Assembly (NCBI GenBank): GCA_024515975.1
Contig: JAMSKV010000003.1
Span: 124,001-188,000 of the forward strand
Length of the DNA: 64,000 nt
Reading direction: 5' to 3'
DNA from: Endosaccharibacter trunci
Lineage (GTDB): Bacteria > Pseudomonadota > Alphaproteobacteria > Acetobacterales > Acetobacteraceae
Below are positions 54,864-64,000 of the stretch, in pieces. The notes under the pieces were generated by a model. The model was not told the origin of the DNA. It saw only the letters and a list, made by a program, of their open reading frames with translations, and searched no databases. Numbering within the stretch: the first letter of the stretch is position 1; each line of letters begins with the position of its first letter. Made by a program: the position numbers and the translations under genes.

Positions 54864-55619
54864 TCAGTCTGCCGCCAGCGCGGCGATGTAGTTCACAGAC
54901 AGATCGCGGCTCTCGCGCCAGCCCGCGGACGGGTTGCCCCAGCGCGGCGTCATTCCGGCAATATCCGACACGCGCAGCCCAGCCACAGCGGCTTGGCGCT
55001 GCAGCTCGGCCGGCGTGACGAACCGGCGCCAGTCATGAGTGCCGATCGGCAGCAGACGGGCGACGTATTCGGCGCCGATCTTGGCGGCAGCCAGAGACCG
55101 GAGGGTGCGGTTCAGCGTGGAGACGATGGCAACGCCGCCCGGACGCAGCAGAGACGCGATCAGGCGCAGGAAGCCGGCCGGATCGGTGGTGTGCTCGATC
55201 ACCTCCAGCGCACACACCGCGTCGAACACCGCGCCTTCCTCGCGGAGCGCTTCGCCGCCGCAGGCGCGATAGCGGAGGGCGCCGCCAAGCTGATCCCAGC
55301 CGCCCAGGGCGGCATGCGCCTGCGCCGCCTCGATCGCCTCTCCCGACGCGTCGACGCCCAGGACGTCGAAGCCGCGGGCCGCCAACGCCTCGCTGGCCAG
55401 GCCAGCGCCGCAGCCAAGGTCCAGGACGCGCAGCCGCTCGCCCTCGGCGGGACGCAGACGCGACAGGCGCGCTTCCGCCCAGCCGATCCGCAGCGGATTC
55501 ATGGCGTGCAGCGGCCGCATCGGCCCGCGCGGGTCCCACCATTCGGCGGCCAGCCGGCCGAATCGGGCGATCTCGTCCGGCGATACGGTGGAAGGGAGGC
55601 TCGTCTGTGGCTGTTGCAT
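54864..55619 (-). CDS. ubiG: Ubiquinone biosynthesis O-methyltransferase
   Basis: Methylates the two ring hydroxyls in ubiquinone synthesis. The 251-residue protein has FGRLAAEWWDPRGPMRPLHAMNPLR, SAM motif VLDLGCGAGLASEALA, CALEVIEHTTDPAGFL and the C-terminal THDWRRFVTPAEL. Intact. Divergent from lysC with about 120 bases between. Confidence 0.93.
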   Translation of the reverse strand: MQQPQTSLPSTVSPDEIARFGRLAAEWWDPRGPMRPLHAMNPLRIGWAEARLSRLRPAEGERLRVLDLGCGAGLASEALAARGFDVLGVDASGEAIEAAQAHAALGGWDQLGGALRYRACGGEALREEGAVFDAVCALEVIEHTTDPAGFLRLIASLLRPGGVAIVSTLNRTLRSLAAAKIGAEYVARLLPIGTHDWRRFVTPAELQRQAAVAGLRVSDIAGMTPRWGNPSAGWRESRDLSVNYIAALAAD

Positions 55620-55741
55620 GTTGCTGCTCGTTCGCGGGAAAGCTATGTGACCCGCCAGGCGGCCGGCTGCAACGCGTGGGCGCTTTTCTGTTCGTTGCCC
55701 CGCACCGGAGCGGTGTCGGTGTCCACCGGAGTGGATGGTTC

Positions 55742-56995
55742 ATGGCCCGCATCGTGATGAAGTTCGGCGGCACCTCGGTGGCCGATCTCGACCGCATTCG
55801 GGCGGTGGCGACGCGCGTCAAACGGCAGGTCGAGAATGGCGACGAGGTCGCCGTGGTGGTCTCCGCCATGTCCGGCGTCACCAATCAACTCGTCGGCTAC
55901 TGCCAGGCCCTGTCTCCCCTGCACGACGCGCGCGAATACGATGCGGTTGTGGCGACCGGCGAGCAGGTCACCAGCGGGTTGCTGGCGATCGCCTTGCAGA
56001 CGGCTGGCGTGGATGCGCGCTCCTGGAGCGGATGGCAGATCCCGCTGCGCACCGATGGCGCGCACGGCAAGGCCCGCATCGAGCATATCGAGGGCGAAAC
56101 CCTGATCGCCCGCATGCAGGCGGGGCAGGTGCCGATCGTCGCCGGCTTCCAGGGCATCGGTCCCGACAACAGGCTGACCACGCTGGGTCGCGGCGGTTCC
56201 GATACCTCGGCGGTGGCGCTGGCGGCCGCGCTGAAGGCGGATCGCTGCGATATCTATACCGATGTGGATGGGATCTACACGACCGATCCGCGCATCGTGC
56301 CGCGCGCGCGCAGGCTGGAGAAGATCGCCTACGAGGAGATGCTGGAGCTGGCGTCGGTCGGCGCGAAGGTGCTGCAGACGCGCTCGGTCGAGCTGGCGAT
56401 GAAGGAACGGGTGCGGGTCCAGGTCCTGTCGAGCTTCGACGATGGTCCGGCGCCTTACGAGAACGAGACCGGCGCGCTGCTGCCCGGCACCCTGGTGGTG
56501 GATGAGGACGAGATCGTGGAACAGGAAATTGTCGCGGGCATCGCCTATTCCAGGGACGACGCCAAGGTCACGGTGCGCAAGGTGCCGGACCGTCCGGGCG
56601 TGGCCGCCTCCGTGTTCGGCCCGCTGGCCGAGGCCAACGTCAATGTCGACATGATCGTGCAGAGCACGGGTGCCGACGGCACGACGGACATGACGTTCAC
56701 CGTGGGCAAAACCGATCTCGCGCGCGCGATCCAGGTGCTGGAGGGCGCGCATGGCGTGATCCAGTACGGCGAATTGCTGACCGATCCCGATGTGGCCAAG
56801 ATCAGCGTGGTCGGCGTGGGCATGCGCTCCCATGCGGGTGTCGCCAACACGATGTTCCGCACCTTGTCGGACCGGTCCATCAACATCCAGGTGATCTCCA
56901 CCAGCGAGATCAAGGTCAGCGTGCTGATCGCGGTGGAATATACCGAGCTCGCCGTCCGGGCTCTCCATAGCGCCTATGGCCTCGATGTCGGCTGA
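55742..56995 (+). CDS. lysC: Aspartate kinase
   Basis: Phosphorylates aspartate, first step to lysine, threonine, methionine and diaminopimelate. The 417-residue protein from ATG 55742 has the kinase motif MKFGGTSVADLDRIR, the substrate region TTLGRGGSDTSAVALAAAL and a C-terminal pair of ACT domains (VTVRKVPDRPGVAASVFGPL and ISVVGVGMRSHAGVANTMF), matching monofunctional regulated AK type. Ends 4 bases before the chosen start of the next gene. Confidence 0.95.
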   Translation: MARIVMKFGGTSVADLDRIRAVATRVKRQVENGDEVAVVVSAMSGVTNQLVGYCQALSPLHDAREYDAVVATGEQVTSGLLAIALQTAGVDARSWSGWQIPLRTDGAHGKARIEHIEGETLIARMQAGQVPIVAGFQGIGPDNRLTTLGRGGSDTSAVALAAALKADRCDIYTDVDGIYTTDPRIVPRARRLEKIAYEEMLELASVGAKVLQTRSVELAMKERVRVQVLSSFDDGPAPYENETGALLPGTLVVDEDEIVEQEIVAGIAYSRDDAKVTVRKVPDRPGVAASVFGPLAEANVNVDMIVQSTGADGTTDMTFTVGKTDLARAIQVLEGAHGVIQYGELLTDPDVAKISVVGVGMRSHAGVANTMFRTLSDRSINIQVISTSEIKVSVLIAVEYTELAVRALHSAYGLDVG

Positions 56996-56999
56996 GGCG

Positions 57000-58100
57000 A
57001 TGACCGGGTCGACGACTGAGGCGATGCCCGGCGGGTTCGGCGAGGCGGATCGCGCCGCCGCCAGGATGCATCTCGATGCGCTCTGGGCCAGGGGGCGGGC
57101 CTTTCTGGGCACGGAGCTCGCCATCCTGGGCGGGGCGATGAGCTGGGTCAGCGAGCACCGGCTGGTGTCCGCCATCTCCAACGCCGGCGGGTTCGGCGTG
57201 ATCGCCTGCGGCGCCATGAGTCCGGAGCTGCTGGAGCGCGAGATCGCCGCCACGCAGGCCATGACGGCCAAGCCGTTCGGCGTGAATCTCATCACCATGC
57301 ATCCGCAGCTCGACGAGCTGATCGGCGTGTGCACGCGGGCCGGAGTGGGCCATGTGGTGCTGGCCGGCGGCGTGCCGTCGGGGGCCGCGGTGCGGACGAT
57401 CAAGGATGGCGGCGCCAAGGTTGTCGGCTTCGCCCCGGCTTTGGTGATGGCCAAGCGCCTGATCAAGCTTGGCGCGGATGCTCTGGTGATCGAGGGGTCG
57501 GAGGCGGGCGGGCATATCGGCCCGGTCTCGCTCACCGTTCTGGCACAGGAAGTGTTGCCCAATATCCGCGACGTGCCGGTGTTCGTGGCCGGCGGCCTCG
57601 GCCGGGGCGATTCGATCCTCGCCATGCTGGAAATGGGCGCGGCCGGCGCTCAGCTCGGCACGCGCTTCGCCGCGTCGGCGGAAAGCATCGCCCATGAGCG
57701 CTTCAAACAGGCTTTCGTAAGGGCTGCCGCGCGCGATGCGTTGCCATCCGTGCAGCTCGACGAGCGGTTTCCGGTGATCCCGGTGCGCGGTCTGGTGAAT
57801 GACGGCACGCGCCGCTTCATGGTGCATCAGGCGGAAACCGTGCGCCGGTTCCAGGCCGGCGAGCTGACGCGCGAAGCCGCCCAGCTGGAGATCGAGCATT
57901 TCTGGGCGGGTTCCCTGCGTCGCGCCGTCATCGACGGCGATATCGAGGGCGGCTCGGTCATGGCCGGGCAGTCGGTCGGCATGGTCACGCGGGTCCAGCC
58001 GATCCCGGAGATTCTTGACGAGCTGCTGGAGCAGGCGCTGCAATCGCTGATGCTGCGCAACGCCATGACGCGGACCGTCGCGGCCTCCGGCACGCACTGA
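57000..58100 (+). CDS. Nitronate monooxygenase (FMN enzyme)
   Basis: FMN-binding TIM-barrel oxidoreductase of the 2-nitropropane dioxygenase family. ATG 57000 gives about 366 residues; ATG 56976, inside lysC, is the longer option. Motifs: LAILGGAMSWVSEHRLVSAISNAGGFG, the phosphate site GSEAGGHIGPVS and VAGGLGRGDS...GAQLGTRF. FabK-type enoyl reductases share these. Followed by rodZ-like gene at 8 bases. Confidence 0.82.
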   Translation: MTGSTTEAMPGGFGEADRAAARMHLDALWARGRAFLGTELAILGGAMSWVSEHRLVSAISNAGGFGVIACGAMSPELLEREIAATQAMTAKPFGVNLITMHPQLDELIGVCTRAGVGHVVLAGGVPSGAAVRTIKDGGAKVVGFAPALVMAKRLIKLGADALVIEGSEAGGHIGPVSLTVLAQEVLPNIRDVPVFVAGGLGRGDSILAMLEMGAAGAQLGTRFAASAESIAHERFKQAFVRAAARDALPSVQLDERFPVIPVRGLVNDGTRRFMVHQAETVRRFQAGELTREAAQLEIEHFWAGSLRRAVIDGDIEGGSVMAGQSVGMVTRVQPIPEILDELLEQALQSLMLRNAMTRTVAASGTH

Positions 58101-58108
58101 GGAACCAG

Positions 58109-59407
58109 ATGGCCAGCGGCGGCGATCAGACCGGTACGGAAATCCCCACCGACATCTCGCGTCTCCCGGTGGGCGATGCGTTGCGCACGCGGCGCGAGCA
58201 GCTCGGCTGGACGCTGCCGGATGTGGCGGCGTGGCTGCGCATCCGGCAATCCTATCTGGAGGCGCTGGAGGCGGGGCAACCCGGCAAGATTCCCGGCGGC
58301 GCCTACGCCATGGCCTTCCTGCGTACCTATTCCGGCGCGCTCGGACTGGATGCGGACGACATGCTGCGGCGCTTCCGGGGCGAAACCAAGGAGGTGACGC
58401 GCAAGCCGGAGCTGTCCTTCCCGGTGCCGGTGCCGGAGCGCGGCGTTCCAGCCGGCGCGATCGTGCTGCTGGGCGTGGTGATGGTGGTCGGGGCCTATGT
58501 CGGCTGGTACGAGCTGGGCGGCCGCTCCACCCATGAGGCGCACAGCGTGCCGCCGGTGCCGGAAGCCCTGTCGCCCTACGTCAACAGTAATGGTCGTGGC
58601 CCGTCCCCCCAGGTGGCGACGGTGATGCCGGGGCCCGGCCAGGTTCCGTCGCCCCTGCCGCCCGCAGCGACCGGCACGCCGGCCGACGCTGCCGCGCAGA
58701 AGCCGGCCGCCAATCCGGAAACGGCCGGCGTTGCCGCCGACATGCCGAAGGTCGCCCCGAGTCCTGCCCCGGGTTCGGCCGCGCAATCGTCGAACGGCGT
58801 GGCATCAGACGCCACTCGGCCAGGTGCCGCCCCGGCCAGCGTCCCGACCACCGGCCTGTCGAGCGGCGCGGCGACTTCGACCCCTGCTCCGACCCCGGCT
58901 GCGTCCGATGGAGCAGACCCCAGCACCGTTACCCTCAATGCCATCAGCAATAGCTGGGTGCAGGTGCGTCAGCCCGGCGGCAAGGTGATCTACGATCACG
59001 TCATGCAGGCTGGCGAGCATTGGAGCGTTCCGGCCGATGCCGGTGCGGTTGTGCTCAACACCGGCAATGCCGGCGGCCTCACCGTCAGCGCGGGCGGCGT
59101 GACAAGCCCGGTGCTGGGACGGGTCGGCGGCGTGCGGCGCGGTATTCCGCTGACGGTCGAGGCGGTGAAAAGCGGCGAGATCGCCTCGGGTGCCGATAAG
59201 TCGGCCAAGCCGGCCGCGCCGGATGCCGCGTCATCGTCCGGCGCGACCGGAAGCGTGACGGCGACGCCCGCCGGCGGTTCGGTCGACTCCGTGCGGACGG
59301 CGCCCCATGCCGGTCCGGTGCAGCATCGCCCGGCGCAGCCGCCGGCAGAGGACGAAACCGAGCGCCTGAACCAGGCACAGCTGAAGCAATCCGTGCCGCC
59401 GCAATAG
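58109..59407 (+). CDS. RodZ-like helix-turn-helix membrane protein
   Basis: A 432-residue cell-shape or regulatory protein. N-terminal helix-turn-helix ([33 protein letters not shown], kept partial here), one membrane span near 115-135 ([20 protein letters not shown]), a long Pro/Ala/Ser periplasmic linker and a C-terminal DUF4115 beta domain ([20 protein letters not shown]). Very long repetitive Pro/Ala tail beyond it. In other bacteria this order (RodZ then ispG) is common. Confidence 0.78.
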   Translation: MASGGDQTGTEIPTDISRLPVGDALRTRREQLGWTLPDVAAWLRIRQSYLEALEAGQPGKIPGGAYAMAFLRTYSGALGLDADDMLRRFRGETKEVTRKPELSFPVPVPERGVPAGAIVLLGVVMVVGAYVGWYELGGRSTHEAHSVPPVPEALSPYVNSNGRGPSPQVATVMPGPGQVPSPLPPAATGTPADAAAQKPAANPETAGVAADMPKVAPSPAPGSAAQSSNGVASDATRPGAAPASVPTTGLSSGAATSTPAPTPAASDGADPSTVTLNAISNSWVQVRQPGGKVIYDHVMQAGEHWSVPADAGAVVLNTGNAGGLTVSAGGVTSPVLGRVGGVRRGIPLTVEAVKSGEIASGADKSAKPAAPDAASSSGATGSVTATPAGGSVDSVRTAPHAGPVQHRPAQPPAEDETERLNQAQLKQSVPPQ

Positions 59408-59422
59408 GCGCATGGGATCGGC

Positions 59423-59441
59423 GCCCGGCTCCGGGCCGGGC
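59423..59441 (+). terminator. Hairpin after the rodZ-like gene
   Basis: Perfect 7-base stem gcccggc / gccgggc with a 5-base loop (TCCGG), then TTCTC. It could end part of the rodZ-like transcript, which is followed 160 bases later by ispG. T-content after the stem is low. Confidence 0.4.
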
Positions 59442-59567
59442 TTCTCAAGAACCGGCGTTCCTGGCAGGAAGCGCAGCCGGGCAAGGCCTGGCAGCGTCGC
59501 GGCTTCTGTTGTGTCCGGGTCGCGCCTATCTATGTGCGGAACACGCGCACGACCGAGGGAGTTCGTG

Positions 59568-60740
59568 ATGAGCTATCGTCCGTACCAGCAGATCGAGCGC
59601 CGCAAGTCCCGGCAGATCCATGTCGGACGGGTCGCGGTGGGCGGCGATGCGCCGATCAGCGTGCAGACCATGACCAACACCCTGACCACGGACGCGGCGG
59701 CGACCATCGCGCAGATCCGCCTGTCCGAGATCGCGGGCGTGGACATCGTCCGCGTGTCTTGTCCCGACGAGGAGAGCACCGCGGCTCTGGCCGAGATCGT
59801 GCGCGAAGTGAACGTGCCGATCGTCGCGGACATCCATTTCCACTACAAGCGCGCCATCGAGGCGGCGCGGGCCGGTGCCGCCTGCCTGCGCATCAACCCG
59901 GGCAATATCGGCTCGCCGGAGCGCGTGCGCGAGGTGGTGAATGCCGCGCGCGAGCATGGCTGCTCGATCCGGATCGGTGTGAACGCCGGTTCGCTGGAGC
60001 GGCATCTGCTCGAGAAATACGGCGAACCCAACCCCGATGCGCTGGTGGAAAGCGCGCTCGAGCACGCCAAGATCCTGCAGGATCTCGATTTCCACGAGTT
60101 CAAGATCAGCGTGAAGGCCTCGGACGTGTTCCTGGCCGTGGCGGCCTACACCCAGCTCGCCGAGGTGTGCGACCACCCGCTGCATATCGGTATCACCGAG
60201 GCGGGCGGGAAGCGCGCCGGCACGGTGAAGAGCGCGATCGGCCTCGGCAACCTGCTCTGGGCCGGCATTGGCGACACCATGCGCGTGTCGCTCTCCGCCG
60301 AGCCGGCGGAGGAGGTGCATGTGGGCTGGGACATCCTGAAGTCGCTCGGTCTGCGCCATCGCGGCGTGAAGATCATCTCCTGTCCGTCCTGCGCCCGTCA
60401 GGGCTTCAACGTGATCCAGACCGTGGCCACGCTGGAGGAACGGCTGGCGCATATCGAGACGCCGCTGACCTTGTCGATCATCGGCTGCGTGGTGAACGGG
60501 CCGGGCGAGGCGCTGATGACCGATATCGGCGTCACCGGCGGCGGCTCCGGCCGTCACATGGTCTATGCGGCCGGCAAGCAGGACCACACCATGCCGGCGG
60601 AGAGCATGGTCGACCACATCGTCGATCTGGTGACGGCGAAGGCCGAGGTGATCCAGCGCGAGATCGACGCCAGGAAGGCGGAAGAGGCGGCCGAAGCCTC
60701 GCGCCTTCGGGCGCAGCTGGCCGGGCAGGCGGCGGAATAA
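59568..60740 (+). CDS. ispG: 4-hydroxy-3-methylbut-2-enyl diphosphate synthase
   Basis: Fe4S4 enzyme of the MEP isoprenoid pathway. ATG 59568, with GAGGGAG 7 bases before it, gives 390 residues. TIM-barrel part starts [20 protein letters not shown], then [14 protein letters not shown] and NPGNIGS; the cluster Cys lie in [11 protein letters not shown] and [13 protein letters not shown]-terminal tail is Ala/Glu-rich. Confidence 0.95.
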   Translation: MSYRPYQQIERRKSRQIHVGRVAVGGDAPISVQTMTNTLTTDAAATIAQIRLSEIAGVDIVRVSCPDEESTAALAEIVREVNVPIVADIHFHYKRAIEAARAGAACLRINPGNIGSPERVREVVNAAREHGCSIRIGVNAGSLERHLLEKYGEPNPDALVESALEHAKILQDLDFHEFKISVKASDVFLAVAAYTQLAEVCDHPLHIGITEAGGKRAGTVKSAIGLGNLLWAGIGDTMRVSLSAEPAEEVHVGWDILKSLGLRHRGVKIISCPSCARQGFNVIQTVATLEERLAHIETPLTLSIIGCVVNGPGEALMTDIGVTGGGSGRHMVYAAGKQDHTMPAESMVDHIVDLVTAKAEVIQREIDARKAEEAAEASRLRAQLAGQAAE

Positions 60741-60748
60741 ACGCCAGC

Positions 60749-62002
60749 ATGCAACCGATTCAGCCGGCCCGGGGTACTCGCGACCTCCTGGGTGAAGAGC
60801 AGCGCCGGCACGCCCATGTGATCGAAACCGCGCGCCGCGTCGCCGGGCTTTACGGCTACGACGAGTGGGTCACGCCGATCTTCGAGGATACGCGCGTGTT
60901 CTCGCGCTCGCTCGGCGAGACCTCGGATGTGGTGTCCAAGGAGATGTACAGCTTTCCCGATCGGGGCGGCGACTCCATCACCCTCCGGCCGGAAGGCACG
61001 GCGGCGATCTGCCGGGCGCTGGTGACCAACGGCCTGACCCAATCCCTGCCGCAGAAGGCGTTCTACGCCGGGCCGATGTTCCGCTACGAGCGTCCGCAGA
61101 AGGGGCGCTACAGGCAGTTCCATCAGGTCGGCGCCGAGCTGATCGGCGCCGCAGAACCGCTGGCGGATGCGGAAACCATCGCGCTCGGCCGGGACATTCT
61201 GCGCGCTCTGGGGCTCGAGAACGACGTGGCGCTCGAGCTGAACACGCTGGGCGACGCGCAGAGCCGCGCAGATTGGCGTGCCGCGCTGGTCGGCTATTTC
61301 CACGAGGTTGCCGACGGTCTGTCGGAGGAAAGCCGCAAGCGTCTGGAGCGCAATCCGCTGCGCATCCTCGACAGCAAATCGCCGGCCGATCAGGCGCTGG
61401 TGGCGGATGCGCCGCTGATCGAACCGTTCCTGTCAGAGCCGGCCCGCGTGTTCTGGGACCAGCTGCGCGCGGCGCTGGACGGGTTCGGCGTGTCGTTCCG
61501 GCATAATCCGCGTATCGTCCGCGGCCTGGACTACTACAGCCACACGGCCTTCGAGTTCGTGACCGAGAAGCTGGGCGCGCAGGGCACGGTTCTGGCCGGT
61601 GGCCGCTATGACGGTCTGGTGGCCGATATGGGCGGGCCGCAGACGCCGGCGATCGGCTGGGCGGCGGGTGTCGAGCGTTTGTCCATGCTGCTGGATCATG
61701 CGCCTGCCGCGCCGAGCGGCATCGCCGTGGTGCCGGCGGGCGATGCGGCGGAGGCGATGGCGGCGCAGGTGATGCAGACGCTGCGTGCCGCCGGTCTGCG
61801 CGCCGAGATGGCGTATCGCGGCAACCTCAAGAAGCGCATGGAGCGGGCCAACCGCATCGGCGCGCCGTTCGCGGTGATCGTCGGCGAGAGCGAGGCCGTG
61901 CGCGGCGTGGTGCAGCTGAAGAACCTGGCAGACGGCACCCAGGACGAGGTGCCGATCGTCGGCCTGGCGGCGCGGATCGCGGGAGCCTGTTCGGCGCGAT
62001 GA
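60749..62002 (+). CDS. hisS: Histidine-tRNA ligase
   Basis: Class II synthetase for tRNA-His. The 417-residue protein from ATG 60749 has motif 1 ([15 protein letters not shown]), motif 2 ([19 protein letters not shown]), the histidine site [14 protein letters not shown] and motif 3 ([12 protein letters not shown]), then the anticodon domain. Ispg stop lies 8 bases before. Stop overlaps prfA start. Confidence 0.95.
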   Translation: MQPIQPARGTRDLLGEEQRRHAHVIETARRVAGLYGYDEWVTPIFEDTRVFSRSLGETSDVVSKEMYSFPDRGGDSITLRPEGTAAICRALVTNGLTQSLPQKAFYAGPMFRYERPQKGRYRQFHQVGAELIGAAEPLADAETIALGRDILRALGLENDVALELNTLGDAQSRADWRAALVGYFHEVADGLSEESRKRLERNPLRILDSKSPADQALVADAPLIEPFLSEPARVFWDQLRAALDGFGVSFRHNPRIVRGLDYYSHTAFEFVTEKLGAQGTVLAGGRYDGLVADMGGPQTPAIGWAAGVERLSMLLDHAPAAPSGIAVVPAGDAAEAMAAQVMQTLRAAGLRAEMAYRGNLKKRMERANRIGAPFAVIVGESEAVRGVVQLKNLADGTQDEVPIVGLAARIAGACSAR

Positions 62003-63054
62003 GGTTCGAGGACCGGCTGGACCGGATCGTCGCGCGTGCCGACGAGCTGCAGGCCATGTTGTCTGGCACGCTGAGCGGAGACGCCTTCACCAAGGCATCG
62101 CGCGAATTCGCCGAGCTGGGTCCGCTCGTGGAGCGTGTCGGGGCGCTGCGGGCGGCCGAGAAGGAGCTGCGCGACGCCGAGGCGCTGATGGCCGATCCTG
62201 ACATGCGCGAGCTGGCCGAAGCCGAGCGCGACCGGCTGCTCGCCGAGCTTCCCGGCCTGCGTCACGAGATTCGTCTGGCGCTGCTGCCCAAGGACGAAGC
62301 CGACGCGCGCAGCGCGATCCTGGAGATCCGCCCGGCCGCGGGCGGCGACGAGGCCGGATTGTTCGCCGCCGAGCTGTTCGCCGCCTACCGGAAATTCGCC
62401 GAGCTGCACGGCTACAGCTTCGAGCTGATGGATTACGACGAGAGCGAGCTGGGCGGCCTGCGCGGCGCGATCGCCACCATCAACGGGCGCGGCGTGTTCG
62501 CCAAGCTGAAGTATGAATCGGGGGTGCATCGCGTGCAGCGCGTGCCGGCCACCGAGTCGCAAGGGCGCATCCATACCTCCACGGTGACGGTGGCGGTGCT
62601 GCCTGAGGCGGAGGAGGTCGATGTCTCCGTCAACGAGAGCGACCTGCGTATCGACGTGTATCGCGCTTCCGGCGCCGGTGGGCAGCACGTCAACAAGACA
62701 GAAAGCGCCGTGCGCATCACCCATCTGCCGACCGGCATCGTGGTGGCGATGCAGGAGGAGCGGTCGCAGCACAAGAACCGCGCCAAGGCCATGAAGATCC
62801 TGCGTGCGCGGCTTTACGAGGGCCAGCGCGCGCAGGCGGCCTCGGAGCGGGCCGCGGACCGGAAATCGCAGGTCGGCACGGGCGACCGCTCGGAGCGCAT
62901 TCGCACCTATAATTTCCCGCAGGGGCGGGTGTCGGATCATCGCATCAACCTGACGCTCTACAAGATCGACCGGGTGATGCAGGGCGAGTTCGACGAGTTC
63001 GTGGATGCCCTGGCGGCCGACGAGCAGGCGACCCTGCTGGCGCAGGAGGAATGA
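61999..63054 (+). CDS. prfA: Peptide chain release factor 1
   Basis: Recognises UAA and UAG stop codons and releases the peptide. The 351-residue protein carries the stop-reading tripeptide PAT in [16 protein letters not shown] and the catalytic GGQ in [18 protein letters not shown] 61999 overlaps the hisS stop. Substrate of the PrmC methyltransferase at 63536. Confidence 0.96.
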   Translation: MRFEDRLDRIVARADELQAMLSGTLSGDAFTKASREFAELGPLVERVGALRAAEKELRDAEALMADPDMRELAEAERDRLLAELPGLRHEIRLALLPKDEADARSAILEIRPAAGGDEAGLFAAELFAAYRKFAELHGYSFELMDYDESELGGLRGAIATINGRGVFAKLKYESGVHRVQRVPATESQGRIHTSTVTVAVLPEAEEVDVSVNESDLRIDVYRASGAGGQHVNKTESAVRITHLPTGIVVAMQEERSQHKNRAKAMKILRARLYEGQRAQAASERAADRKSQVGTGDRSERIRTYNFPQGRVSDHRINLTLYKIDRVMQGEFDEFVDALAADEQATLLAQEE

Positions 63055-63071
63055 GCGGTCGCGTCCTTTCT

Positions 63072-63524
63072 CTAGGAGATCGGCGCCTCGCAGAAGGGCG
63101 ACGGGCCCGGCTTCGGGCGCGAGGCCATGCGGTCGGCAGGGTCGACCAGGAAGAACAGGGTGAAATCCGCCGCGCCCACGGCGATGAACCGCATCCCGTC
63201 CGGTGCAGGCAACGTGCCGCCGCCGCTGACCTGCCGCGTCTGACGCGCACCGTCGGCCGCGACATAGCTGATCTGGCCGCACAAGGCGTAGTCATGGGCG
63301 GTCTGGCCCGGCCGGTCGGGCGCGTCCACGCGGATCTCCTTGTGGGTATGCACGTCGTCGAGCCGGAATTGGGCGGCGAGCTTGCCGTCGATGTAGAGCC
63401 GCGTGGTTTCGGCGATTTCCTCGGCCGCCTTGTCGTCCACGACCGTAAAACTTGCGGCGTGGGCCCCAAGCGGCGTCGCGAGCAGAAACAGGGCGGTGGC
63501 GGCGAGGCGTGTTCTGAGCGGCAT
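63072..63524 (-). CDS. Periplasmic protein of unknown function
   Basis: A 150-residue protein from ATG 63524 (six residues can be added from GTG/ATG further up). Signal peptide MPLRTRLAATALFLLATPLGAHAAS, then a beta-rich mature part (ETTRLYIDGKLAAQFRLDD, DADYALCGQISYV-like) with two Cys. No family recognised. Lies reverse between prfA and prmC, with starts 11 bases from prmC. Confidence 0.65.
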   Translation of the reverse strand: MPLRTRLAATALFLLATPLGAHAASFTVVDDKAAEEIAETTRLYIDGKLAAQFRLDDVHTHKEIRVDAPDRPGQTAHDYALCGQISYVAADGARQTRQVSGGGTLPAPDGMRFIAVGAADFTLFFLVDPADRMASRPKPGPSPFCEAPIS

Positions 63525-63535
63525 GGTGCGCCAGC

Positions 63536-64000
63536 ATGACACGGATCAGCATCGGACGTCTTCTGGCGGAGGCGACTCAACGCCTGGACGCCGCAGGGAT
63601 CGAGCAGCCGGGCCGGGAAGCGCGCCTGCTTCTGGCGCAGGCCCTTGGCACCGACATGGCCGGGCTGATTCGGCTCGGTCGCGAGGCATTGGCGGAATCT
63701 GACCGGTTCGAGGCGCTCCTGGCGCGGCGCTGCCAGCGCGAGCCGATGGCGTTTCTGCTCGGCTCCTGCGGCTTCTGGTCCCTCGATCTGGCGGTCTCGG
63801 AGGAGACGCTGATTCCACGCGCCGATAGCGAGGCGGTGATCGAGGCTGTGCTGGCGGCAATTCCCGACCGGTCCCGTCCCCTGCGCGTGCTGGATTTCGG
63901 CACGGGTACAGGCTGTCTGCTGCTGGCGGTGCTCAGCGAATATCCAGCGGCGACGGGCTTCGGCATCGACCTGTCGCCCGGCGCGGCCGCGCTGGCACGC
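63536..64000 (+). CDS. prmC: Release factor glutamine methyltransferase PrmC (3' end outside window)
   Basis: Methylates the GGQ glutamine of release factors. The first 155 residues are in the window. N-terminal helix domain (LLAEATQRLDAAGIEQPGREARLLLAQAL, shown partly), EPMAFLLGSCGFW, and the SAM motif VLDFGTGTGCLLLAVLSEYP. The NPPY catalytic site lies beyond the edge. ATG 63536 fits. Near its substrate gene prfA. Confidence 0.88.
   Translation, partial: MTRISIGRLLAEATQRLDAAGIEQPGREARLLLAQALGTDMAGLIRLGREALAESDRFEALLARRCQREPMAFLLGSCGFWSLDLAVSEETLIPRADSEAVIEAVLAAIPDRSRPLRVLDFGTGTGCLLLAVLSEYPAATGFGIDLSPGAAALAR

Noticed and set aside
55643-57625. A 660-codon reverse frame opposite lysC and nitronate monooxygenase
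   Set aside because: No start signal or domain; overlaps two solid genes.
1-64000. CRISPR array, insertion sequence, rRNA operon or origin
   Set aside because: No spaced direct repeats, transposase motifs, rRNA sequence or DnaA-box cluster was noticed on reading.

Overview
The window is a stretch of chromosome from a high-GC alphaproteobacterium, most likely an acetic acid bacterium or close relative (Acetobacteraceae). This placement is by eye and rests on four things: uniformly GC-rich codon use outside the left end; alphaproteobacterial gene sets and orders (thrC next to an M16 peptidase, cobST, an alphaproteobacterial che operon, RodZ-like/ispG/hisS/prfA/prmC); a large M32 carboxypeptidase and a GlnD of alphaproteobacterial type; and a decayed cytochrome c oxidase locus, which fits a group that respires mainly through quinol oxidases. 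A complete chemotaxis signalling operon suggests a motile strain.

Layout. Bases 1-4821 are the end of a phage tail module, visibly less GC-rich than the rest: a gp46/W-like baseplate protein cut by the window edge, a J-like baseplate protein, a tail protein, a glycine-rich fibre and a reverse-strand glycosyltransferase-like gene. Chromosomal genes follow: greB, a 540-base stretch with no recognisable gene, gshB, and a PmtA-like methyltransferase. At 8143-10447 lies what looks like a relic cytochrome oxidase operon: a COX1-like membrane protein, ctaB (haem O synthase) and a 45-residue CoxF-like protein. Bases 10448-15510, reverse strand, hold thrC, an M16 peptidase, pmbA and a Tim44-like protein. 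Then come a carboxypeptidase Taq, a TPR/GT9-like protein, glnD-mutS (adjacent), a beta-barrel porin, murJ, ade coupled to a GHKL ATPase of unknown role, cobS-cobT, a DnaJ-like protein and bolA.

Bases 36181-45907 carry envelope and cofactor genes: a tandem GT2 glycosyltransferase overlapping a LolA-like lipoprotein, lipB, tRNA-Leu(GAG), galU, phosphomannomutase/phosphoglucomutase, a GT61 enzyme, pabB and pabC. The reverse-strand operon cheA-cheW-cheY-cheB-cheR occupies 45846-51250, with stop/start overlaps at its last three junctions. The right part holds small housekeeping genes (DUF3553, a lipoprotein, an NDUFAF5/BioC-like methyltransferase, comF, grxC, DUF1178, DUF2147, ubiG) and then the forward run lysC, nitronate monooxygenase, rodZ-like, ispG, hisS, prfA, ending in prmC, which is cut by the right edge.

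The most unusual item is the COX1-like gene at 8143-9396. By eye it aligns with cytochrome c oxidase subunit I and keeps both histidines expected to bind the low-spin haem, but every residue expected to bind CuB or the high-spin haem is missing. No CRISPR array, insertion sequence or rRNA gene was seen. All identifications come from reading the sequence and recalling family motifs; no database search was run.
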